From the NCBI GenBank assembly GCA_021827225.1, contig JAKAXG010000056.1:1-12146 (forward strand): a stretch of DNA of 12,146 bases. The letters are read 5' to 3'. The notes under the pieces are model-generated. The model ran no database searches and was not told where the DNA came from. It saw only the letters and a program-made list of their open reading frames with translations. Below, one piece after another: positions 7,149 to 12,146 of this stretch (positions within the stretch are counted from its first letter, which is position 1; each line of letters starts with the position of its first letter). The DNA is from Actinomycetes bacterium (GTDB lineage: Bacteria; Actinomycetota; Acidimicrobiia; Acidimicrobiales; Palsa-688). Made by a program: the position numbers and the translations under genes.

Positions 7149-7864
7149 TTGTCGGCCAGCGTCTTCGCCAGCCGGTAGCCGGACCCGAAGACCGTCTCGA
7201 CATATCGGGGGCGGCGAGGGTCGGGCTCGATCTTCTTGCGCAAGTTCTTCACGTGCGCGTCGATGGTGCGCTCATAGCCCTCGTAGTCGTAGCCCTGGAC
7301 GTGGCTGATCAACTCGAAACGGCTGTACACCCGCCCCGGGTAGCGGGCCAGGGTGGCCAGCAGCCGGTACTCGTTGTGGGTGAGCTCGACCGGCTCGCCA
7401 TGTACGCGGACTTCGTGGGTGACGGTGTCGACCTGCAGCGCCCCGCCGTCGAATGACATGGTCTCCACCAGCGGTACGTCCGCCCCCTGGGTGCGGCGCA
7501 GGACGGCCCGGACCCGGGCCACCAGCTCGCGGGGGCTGAACGGTTTGGTCAGATAGTCGTCCGCGCCCATGGCCAGCCCGCCGACACGCTCGTCCTCGGA
7601 CGCTTTGGCCGTGAGCATCAGGATCGGCACGTCCGAGCGGCCCCGGATCTCCCGGGCCACGTCCTCGCCGGGCCGGTCGGGCAACATGAGGTCCAATACG
7701 ATCAGCCCGGGCTTGACCCGTTCCGCCACCGTGAGGCCTTCCGCCGCGGTGCCGGCCACGTAAACCAGGTAGCCGTCGCGTTCGAGATAGGCGCGTGTGA
7801 CCTCCTGGACCGAGGGGTCGTCGTCGACCACCACGATCCGTTTGTTCAACTCGTTCTCGGCCAT
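7145..7864 (-). CDS. OmpR/PhoB-family response regulator
   Basis: This 239-residue DNA-binding regulator has a receiver domain at about residues 8-122, with acidic pocket Asp14-Asp16, phospho-acceptor Asp58 (IVLDLMLPD), Thr85, Tyr104 and Lys107 (TKPF). A winged-helix output domain follows at about 140-235 (ELTHNEYRLLATLARYPGRV, then RTIDAHVKNLRKKIEPD and GSGYRL). The start is the ATG at 7864 because GGAGG lies 9 bases upstream; the in-frame ATG at 7873 touches that site. It shares a 4-base overlap with the kinase gene. OmpR-type output domains bind 11-bp direct repeats, and such repeats lie in its own leader and before both neighbouring operons. The likely regulon is the oxidase operon, the copper/psp operon and itself. 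Confidence 0.94.
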   Translation of the reverse strand: MAENELNKRIVVVDDDPSVQEVTRAYLERDGYLVYVAGTAAEGLTVAERVKPGLIVLDLMLPDRPGEDVAREIRGRSDVPILMLTAKASEDERVGGLAMGADDYLTKPFSPRELVARVRAVLRRTQGADVPLVETMSFDGGALQVDTVTHEVRVHGEPVELTHNEYRLLATLARYPGRVYSRFELISHVQGYDYEGYERTIDAHVKNLRKKIEPDPRRPRYVETVFGSGYRLAKTLADK

Positions 7865-7886
7865 GTGGCTCATCCTCCTCCCTTCA

Positions 7887-7903
7887 TGTGAAGACGGTAT
7901 GAA
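7887..7903 (-). promoter_or_regulatory. Two-unit TTCAC repeat in the response-regulator leader
   Basis: On the minus strand, TTCATA (7903-7898) and TTCACA (7892-7887) are 11 bp apart, the same spacing and core as the two larger operators. The pair lies only a few bases upstream of the GGAGG site of the response-regulator gene. A regulator bound here would sit downstream of, or on, the start of transcription, so repression (negative autoregulation) is more likely than activation. The two half-sites also overlap an imperfect palindrome, CTTCATGTGAAG. Binding by this regulator is inferred. Confidence 0.5.
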
Positions 7904-7970
7904 GTCTCTCCTCGGGGGCAGGCGCCCCTCTGGGGCCGAAAGTCACACATTCGTCGGCCTGCCCCGACGC

Positions 7971-7987
7971 TTCACAGGCTCGTCACA
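7971..7987 (+). promoter_or_regulatory. Two-unit TTCAC-type repeat in the divergent intergenic region
   Basis: TTCACA (7971-7976) and GTCACA (7982-7987) are 11 bp apart on the plus strand, roughly midway between the divergent regulator and oxidase genes. An inverted half-site TGTGAA lies at 8001-8006 and a lone GTCACA at 7942-7947. On the minus strand this pair lies about 110 bases upstream of the regulator gene, where it could act on that promoter. It may also extend the array that controls the oxidase operon. I could not identify a -10 element. Confidence 0.45.
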
Positions 7988-8037
7988 ACCATGCCATCCG
8001 TGTGAACAAGCCGGCGGCGAGGGCGCCGGCGGGCGCC

Positions 8038-8076
8038 TTCACAGGAACCCCAGATCCGGTTCACGACTCCTTCACA
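8038..8076 (+). promoter_or_regulatory. OmpR-type operator: TTCAC repeats on an 11-bp period (oxidase operon)
   Basis: On the plus strand: TTCACA (8038-8043), CCCAGA (8049-8054, degenerate), TTCACG (8060-8065), TTCACA (8071-8076). Element starts are 11 bp apart and elements 1, 3 and 4 are clear. The layout, including the CAGA in the degenerate second element and CCC after the last, is the same as at 5689-5727 and has the same orientation relative to its gene. It ends 144 bases before the oxidase ATG. No clear -10 follows, so the transcription start is unknown. The adjacent response regulator is the expected ligand. Confidence 0.7.
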
Positions 8077-8122
8077 CCCCCCATGGATCCTGTCGGGGTC
8101 CGCCTGCAGTTCCGGTAGAGAC

Positions 8123-8203
8123 ATGACCGCGTCGTCGAGCCGTTCATCGACGCCCATGTTTCGCCGGCCAGGCGGCGCCTCGCCGCTCGTGCAACGAGCC
8201 TGA
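8123..8203 (+). CDS. Possible 26-residue leader ORF upstream of the oxidase
   Basis: An ATG at 8123 opens 26 codons (MTASSSRSSTPMFRRPG then GASPLVQRA) that end in TGA 17 bases before the oxidase ATG. It is Ser/Arg/Pro-rich with no Cys or His cluster. The ribosome-binding site is weak (GGTAGAG). The 3' half covers a hairpin with a perfect 6-bp stem and CCT loop (8172-8186). It could be a translated leader that affects oxidase expression, or a chance frame in GC-rich DNA. I consider chance more likely. Confidence 0.15.
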   Translation: MTASSSRSSTPMFRRPGGASPLVQRA

Positions 8204-8220
8204 CCGGAAGAGACTGATCG

Positions 8221-9846
8221 ATGCGAAACAGAAGATGGCGGCCGACGAGGTGGATCGTGGCCGCGCTCGTGATTGCCGCCGGGGTCGGCACTGGGCTCGG
8301 CGTCACCGTCTCGGGCCGTAGCCAAACAGGCCACCGCCTAATAACGATCGGCCCCCACGACCCGCTGATCGCGGCCACCGAAGCCCAGCGCCGCCCCGCC
8401 GGCGCCCCCATCGAGTCGGTAACCCTGACCGCGGCGCCGACCACCATCCACCTCGACGGCCGCGCGGTCAACACATGGGCGTTCAACGGCACCGTCCCCG
8501 GACCGCAGATCCGGGTGCGCGCCGGCCAAGTGTTACGCGCCACCGTCATCAACCGGCTACCGGCACCGCTCACCATCCACTGGCACGGGATAGCCCTGCG
8601 CAACGACATGGACGGCGTACCCGGCCTCACCCAGCCGGCCATCCAACCCGGCCGGCAGTACACCTACCAGTTCACCGTTTCCGATCCCGGCACGTTCTTC
8701 TACCACTCCCACGTCGGCACCCAACTCGACACCGGGCTGTACGGCCCGCTCATCGTCGACCCCTCAACCGGCCGCCCCTCACAGCCGGACCTGACGCTGA
8801 TGCTCGACGATTGGATCGACGGCACCGGCACCACCCCTGACCAAGTCCTGGCCCAGCTCAAATCGATGGGCGGCATGAGGATGGGCGGCATGGGCGGCAT
8901 GACCTCGAACGCAACCCCCCCTTCCACCTCCAGCTCGGGCATGTCCGCCATGTCTGACATGTCGAACATGGGCAACTCCAGCCCAACCTCATCGGGCATG
9001 TCCGACCTGCCGGGCATGACTGGAACCGCCAGCTCCAACAGCCCGCTGGGGGCTGACACCGGCGACGTCCGATACCCCTACTACCTGATCAACGGCCGTC
9101 CCGGCACCGACCCGGCGACCTACTCGGTCACCCCCGGGGGCACCGTCCGCCTGCGGATCGTCAACGCCGGCTCCGACACCGCGTTCCGGGTCGCTTTCGC
9201 CGGCGCCCCCATGACCGTTGTCGCCACCGACGGCAACCCCGTCGAGGCGGTCACCGTCGACACCCTCATCATCGGGATGGGAGAGCGCTACGACGTCGAC
9301 GTGACCGTCCCCGGCTCGGGGGTCTACCCGCTGGTCGCCGCCGCCGAAGGCAAAGACGCCCAAGCCCTGGCCGTGCTGCGCTCGGGTCCCGGGCCCGCCC
9401 CGGCCCCCGACGTCGTGGTCCCAGCGCTCGCCGGCCGGCTGCTCATCCTCTCGGATCTGCACGCCACCCCCGCCGACGCGCTAAGCGCCCGCACTCCTGA
9501 CGTCACCTACCGGCTGGCCCTGACCGGCAACATGATGACCTACCGCTGGGGTATCGACGCCCCCAAGCAGGGCGGCGCCACCCTGGCCGTACGGGTCGGA
9601 CAGCGGGTCAGGCTCGTGCTGGAGAACGACACGTCGATGTGGCACCCCATCCACCTCCACGGCCACAGCTTCCAGGTCGTCACCGGAAGCACGCCCGGAC
9701 CGGTCAAGGACACGGTGATCGTGGCCCCCATGACCACGGTCACCATCGACGTCCAGGCGAACAACCCGGGCCAGTGGCTGCTGCACTGCCACAACATCTA
9801 CCACGCCGAAGCCGGCATGATCACCACCCTCTCGTACGTGAAATAA
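8221..9846 (+). CDS. Multicopper oxidase with Met-rich insert
   Basis: This 541-residue three-domain multicopper oxidase is exported through an N-terminal hydrophobic segment (about residues 11-31). It lacks a canonical twin-arginine motif and a lipobox. All copper ligands are present: H120-W-H122, H162-S-H164, H475-P-I-H478-L-H480 and H522-C523-H524 with H528 and Met533 as type 1 axial ligand. Enzymes of this family oxidise a substrate at the type 1 site and reduce O2 to water at the trinuclear centre. Residues 216-266 form a Met/Ser/Gly-rich insert with 11 Met, like the Met-rich regions of cuprous oxidases such as CueO. It leads a plus-strand operon with a b-type cytochrome, divergent from the two-component genes and downstream of the four-unit operator. 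Leu105 uses a TTA codon. Substrate may be Cu+ or electrons from the cytochrome. Confidence 0.93.
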   Translation: MRNRRWRPTRWIVAALVIAAGVGTGLGVTVSGRSQTGHRLITIGPHDPLIAATEAQRRPAGAPIESVTLTAAPTTIHLDGRAVNTWAFNGTVPGPQIRVRAGQVLRATVINRLPAPLTIHWHGIALRNDMDGVPGLTQPAIQPGRQYTYQFTVSDPGTFFYHSHVGTQLDTGLYGPLIVDPSTGRPSQPDLTLMLDDWIDGTGTTPDQVLAQLKSMGGMRMGGMGGMTSNATPPSTSSSGMSAMSDMSNMGNSSPTSSGMSDLPGMTGTASSNSPLGADTGDVRYPYYLINGRPGTDPATYSVTPGGTVRLRIVNAGSDTAFRVAFAGAPMTVVATDGNPVEAVTVDTLIIGMGERYDVDVTVPGSGVYPLVAAAEGKDAQALAVLRSGPGPAPAPDVVVPALAGRLLILSDLHATPADALSARTPDVTYRLALTGNMMTYRWGIDAPKQGGATLAVRVGQRVRLVLENDTSMWHPIHLHGHSFQVVTGSTPGPVKDTVIVAPMTTVTIDVQANNPGQWLLHCHNIYHAEAGMITTLSYVK

Positions 9847-9962
9847 GCATGGGAACGAGCCCGGCCCCATCCGGCTGGGCTCAACCATCCGCCAACCCAC
9901 CAGCACCGCCGCCGCATAATCGCCCTGCCCGTCCCACGCGGCCCGGACGCAGGAGGATTGCG

Positions 9963-10637
9963 GTGATTGCCGTCGACCAGAACGATCCCGACCCCACCGA
10001 CATCGACAGCTTCCCGGCCCGGGTCAGCGAGCACGGACGTATCCGGGCCACGTTGGAATCGTTCGCCTACGTCGGCCCCTTCGGCGGCATGTTCGGCAAG
10101 ATCGTGCCGCTCTACGCCGAGTCCTACTGGTACGCCATGGGCGGCCTGGCCTTCCTCATGTTCGTGTTCCTCACCGCCAGCGGGATCGCTCTATCGCTGC
10201 TCGGCCCGTACTGGTGGCTGACCAACCCGTTCGGGAAATTCCTCAAGGGCTTCCACTACTGGAGCGCCCAAGGCTTCTTCTTCTTTGCCCTGTTGCACAT
10301 GTTCCGGGTGTGGGCCACCGGCTCGTTCCGGGGCCGGCACATCGTCAACTGGTGGATCGGCCTGATGATTTTCATGCTGGCCATGGGGGAAAACCTCTTC
10401 GGCCTGCTCGCCCGCGGCGACTGGGAGTCGCAGTTCGTGTCGATGCACTCCGACGACATGCTCTTCGTCCAGCCGTTCTTCTTCAACCTGTTCAGCCCGG
10501 CCAACTTCACGGCCGATCTAGCAATCCACATCGCGGTGATGCCGGTCGTCATCGCCGCCCTGATCCTGGCCCACATCGTGCTGATCCGGATTCACGGGAT
10601 GAACAGACCGCTCCCGTCGGAGGAGGCAAAGAAGTGA
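9963..10637 (+). CDS. Cytochrome b (b6-type N-terminal domain), di-heme
   Basis: This 224-residue membrane protein has four helices. The start is the GTG at 9963 because AGGAGG lies 6 bases upstream; an ATG at 9849 has no site and would add a Pro/Arg-rich extension. Two histidine pairs should hold two b hemes across the membrane: His98/His112 (H-x13-H, in FHYWSAQ...LLHMFRVW) and His189/His204 (H-x14-H). The 14/15 spacing matches cytochrome b6 of b6f complexes. The loop between helices differs: MGENLFGLLARGDWESQ replaces the usual GYSLPWDQ region of the quinol site. There is no subunit IV, Rieske protein or cytochrome c nearby. It lies 116 bases after the oxidase and overlaps the next gene by 4 bases (GTGA). 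It probably moves electrons between quinone and an extracytoplasmic partner. Confidence 0.88.
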   Translation: MIAVDQNDPDPTDIDSFPARVSEHGRIRATLESFAYVGPFGGMFGKIVPLYAESYWYAMGGLAFLMFVFLTASGIALSLLGPYWWLTNPFGKFLKGFHYWSAQGFFFFALLHMFRVWATGSFRGRHIVNWWIGLMIFMLAMGENLFGLLARGDWESQFVSMHSDDMLFVQPFFFNLFSPANFTADLAIHIAVMPVVIAALILAHIVLIRIHGMNRPLPSEEAKK

Positions 10638-11638
10638 GACCGGCGGGCCGCGATATGCCTTCAGAGCGGCTGGTCCGCCACGTCTTCTGGAAGTACCCCA
10701 TCATCGCCGCTGTTGCCCTGGTAGTGATAGCCGCCATCGCAGTCGGTGCTGGCTCCCCGAACGCAGCGCGAGAGACCATCGCAGCTGCAACCAAAGACGA
10801 CCCGGGCGGCTGCGTTCTGGCTTTCACCCACGAGCTCGCCGGGGCCGCCACCTCCAGCCAGAACCAGCGTGAGTTCGGGATGGGCGACCCCGGCCAAGTG
10901 TTCGTGCTCCGCCCGCTACGCGCCGCGCTACCCCTGCTCGGCACCATCTCGGTGCCCGACCTGCCCCCGCTGCACGCATCCGACCTGCGCGCCGCGGTCG
11001 CCACCTATGACACGGCGTACCGCGCCCAGCAGTTGGCGTGGGCATCGGCCTACCACAGCGCCCTGGACGCCATTGTGCCCACAATGAGCGGGCCCAGCGC
11101 CGGAATGGGAACGACCGGCAGCCCCGATTACACCAAAGTGGCAGACCTGCACGGAGACTTCGGACCGGTCCCCACTCTCGTCGAATCTGACCTGTTCCTA
11201 GCCGAGACCGGGTACCTCGAGACCTACCTCCAGGATGTCGACCCCGGCCACTCCTACCATCTCACCAACATCTGGCTCTACGACCACCCCGAGCTTTTGA
11301 ACACCGCCGTGAACCTGGGCCTGACCGACGACCAGTGGGGCATGGTCAAAGAACGCGGCTTCGGTGTCGGCCCGTGGTATCTGTTCCTACCAGCCGTGAT
11401 CCACATCTACTTCCCGGGCGGCACCACCGGCACCGGCTTCGTGCTCTGGAACGTCGCCTTCGCGCTGATCCTTCTATTCGTTGTCCCCCTGGTGCCCGGT
11501 GTGCGCAGCCTGCCCCGACGCCTCAAGTTGTACCGCTTCATCTACCGCTACCCCAGGCCCGGCGACTTGGACCAGCCGGCCTTGCGGGCGCGGCACGGGC
11601 CGGTGCACGGCGCGCCGACGGGCGGACCCGACCGATGA
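10634..11638 (+). CDS. Two-anchor membrane protein of unknown family, partner of cytochrome b
   Basis: This 334-residue protein is not one I recognise. The start is the GTG overlapping the cytochrome stop, with GGAGG 7 bases upstream. Helix 1 lies at about residues 19-41 (YPIIAAVALVVIAAIAVGAG) and helix 2 at about 269-290 (FVLWNVAFALILLFVVPLVP). Between them is a domain of about 225 residues, probably extracytoplasmic, rich in His, Tyr and Trp. It has a single Cys and no CxxCH, Rieske or PEWY motif. The tail after helix 2 is basic (RSLPRRLKLYRFIYRYPRP), fitting the cytoplasmic side. By position it takes the place of subunit IV in a b6f-like complex, but no homology is visible. It could dock the oxidase to the cytochrome; that is inference. 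Confidence 0.75.
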   Translation: MRPAGRDMPSERLVRHVFWKYPIIAAVALVVIAAIAVGAGSPNAARETIAAATKDDPGGCVLAFTHELAGAATSSQNQREFGMGDPGQVFVLRPLRAALPLLGTISVPDLPPLHASDLRAAVATYDTAYRAQQLAWASAYHSALDAIVPTMSGPSAGMGTTGSPDYTKVADLHGDFGPVPTLVESDLFLAETGYLETYLQDVDPGHSYHLTNIWLYDHPELLNTAVNLGLTDDQWGMVKERGFGVGPWYLFLPAVIHIYFPGGTTGTGFVLWNVAFALILLFVVPLVPGVRSLPRRLKLYRFIYRYPRPGDLDQPALRARHGPVHGAPTGGPDR

Positions 11639-11964
11639 CCCGACTCCGGCGCCGCGGCGATGCCCGCACCCCACGACGAGGCGTGGAGATGGTGGTCTTC
11701 CTGGCCGTCTCCGCCGCCGGCGTCTACGCCCTGGGCAACGGGCTACGCGCCGTGTTCCAGCCAGACCGCGGCATCGACCTGGCCTGGCTGGCGGTCGCCG
11801 TCGCAGCCATATGGATCCTGTTCTCCCAAATGGGCCGCGTCCACGACTCCTGGCCGCGCCGGCCCAGCGCCGGGCGCCACCCCGGACCGGTGGTCGAAGC
11901 CAACATCGCCCGGAAGCAAACCGCGCTCTCGGCAACCGCCGATCATCTGGAGGAAGACCCGTGA
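11635..11964 (+). CDS. Small two-helix membrane protein
   Basis: This 109-residue protein overlaps the preceding gene by ATGA (11635-11638). A basic N-terminus (MTRLRRRGDARTPRRG) precedes helix 1 at about residues 19-37 (MVVFLAVSAAGVYALGNGL). Helix 2 follows at about 46-66 (LAWLAVAVAAIWILFSQMG), then a hydrophilic tail of about 40 residues. By the positive-inside rule both ends should be cytoplasmic. There is no metal-binding motif and no recognised family. The tight overlaps on both sides suggest an accessory or structural subunit of the same complex as the cytochrome b. An internal ATG at residue 19 would remove the basic leader and is less likely. Confidence 0.7.
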   Translation: MTRLRRRGDARTPRRGVEMVVFLAVSAAGVYALGNGLRAVFQPDRGIDLAWLAVAVAAIWILFSQMGRVHDSWPRRPSAGRHPGPVVEANIARKQTALSATADHLEEDP

Positions 11965-12059
11965 ACGTCCACCGCGACGCCTATTCCGCCGTCATCGGCA
12001 TGCTCGTCCTGGCCGGGTTGATCGCCGCCCTGCTGATCATCGTCGACCCGATCCGATAG
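11961..12059 (+). CDS. 32-residue single-helix microprotein
   Basis: A GTG at 11961 overlaps the preceding stop (GTGA, 11961-11964) and has GGAGG 7 bases upstream, a strong translation signal. The product is MNVHRDAYSAVIGMLVLAGL followed by IAALLIIVDPIR: a short polar head, one hydrophobic helix (about residues 9-28) and a short end. Single-helix subunits of about 30-40 residues are common in respiratory complexes (PetG, PetL and PetN of b6f; CydX of cytochrome bd). The likely role is stabilising the complex encoded by this operon. It is the last gene of the operon, and no terminator hairpin is evident after it. Confidence 0.65.
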   Translation: MNVHRDAYSAVIGMLVLAGLIAALLIIVDPIR

Positions 12060-12146
12060 CTAGACCTCAAACAAGTGTTCGTGTAGCAGGGTTCCGCTGA
12101 AAGTGCTGTGGGGGCTGGCTCGGTGGTTGCCGCGCTGGTCGAGAGA
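12060..12146 (-). CDS. Possible 3' end of a convergent gene (partial)
   Basis: On the minus strand one frame is open from the window edge to a TAG at 12060-12062. It encodes SLDQRGNHRASPHSTFSGTL then LHEHLFEV. About three quarters of its codons end in G or C, as in the real genes nearby, and the three plus-strand frames all contain stops. It would be convergent with the oxidase operon, one base from the microprotein stop. At 28 codons this could be chance in GC-rich DNA, and I recognise no family. Confidence 0.25.
   Translation of the reverse strand, partial: SLDQRGNHRASPHSTFSGTLLHEHLFEV

Noticed and set aside
9849..9962. Upstream ATG start for the cytochrome b gene
   Set aside because: No ribosome-binding site, Pro/Arg-rich extension, and a strong AGGAGG precedes the GTG at 9963.
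19..12146. Inverted 9-bp match TCTCTCGAC at 19-27 and 12138-12146, as ends of one large transposon
   Set aside because: The left copy lies inside the transposase coding sequence, not at an IS end; 9 bp is expected by chance at this length.

Overview
The window comes from a high-GC bacterium, most likely an actinomycete. The best evidence is the gene set pspA-pspAA-htpX-pspAB, an arrangement typical of Actinomycetota, together with strong G/C bias at third codon positions, GTG starts and stop/start overlaps (ATGA, GTGA). I cannot place it to genus.

Left part (1-2410): the C-terminus of an IS3-family transposase and the right end of its IS run into the 3' end of an unrecognised gene on the minus strand. 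The last codons and stop of that gene appear to be supplied by the IS. A divergent EamA-family transporter gene follows.

Centre (2411-7864, all minus strand, so transcribed right to left): an OmpR-type response regulator and its HAMP-type histidine kinase, then a small Met/His/Cys-rich membrane protein, a copper-site cupredoxin, and the envelope-stress set PspA, PspAA, HtpX and PspAB. From the small membrane protein to PspAB, gaps are short or absent, so this looks like one operon joining copper handling to membrane maintenance and membrane-protein quality control.

Right part (8221-12059, plus strand): an operon divergent from the regulator. It encodes a three-domain multicopper oxidase with a Met-rich insert, a four-histidine b6-type cytochrome b, a 334-residue two-anchor protein of unknown family, a 109-residue two-helix protein and a 32-residue single-helix microprotein. 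The last four genes are chained by 4-base overlaps. There is no Rieske protein, no CxxCH cytochrome c and no PEWY-type subunit IV. I infer an undescribed membrane complex that may pass electrons between the quinone pool and an extracytoplasmic multicopper oxidase.

Regulation joins the two halves. The same four-unit operator, TTCAC half-sites on an 11-bp period (elements 1, 3 and 4 clear, element 2 degenerate), lies upstream of both the small-protein/cupredoxin/psp operon (5689-5727) and the oxidase operon (8038-8076), facing the gene each time. Two-unit versions lie in the regulator leader (7887-7903) and mid-intergenic region (7971-7987). The simplest model is a copper- or envelope-sensing two-component system that controls both divergent units and itself.
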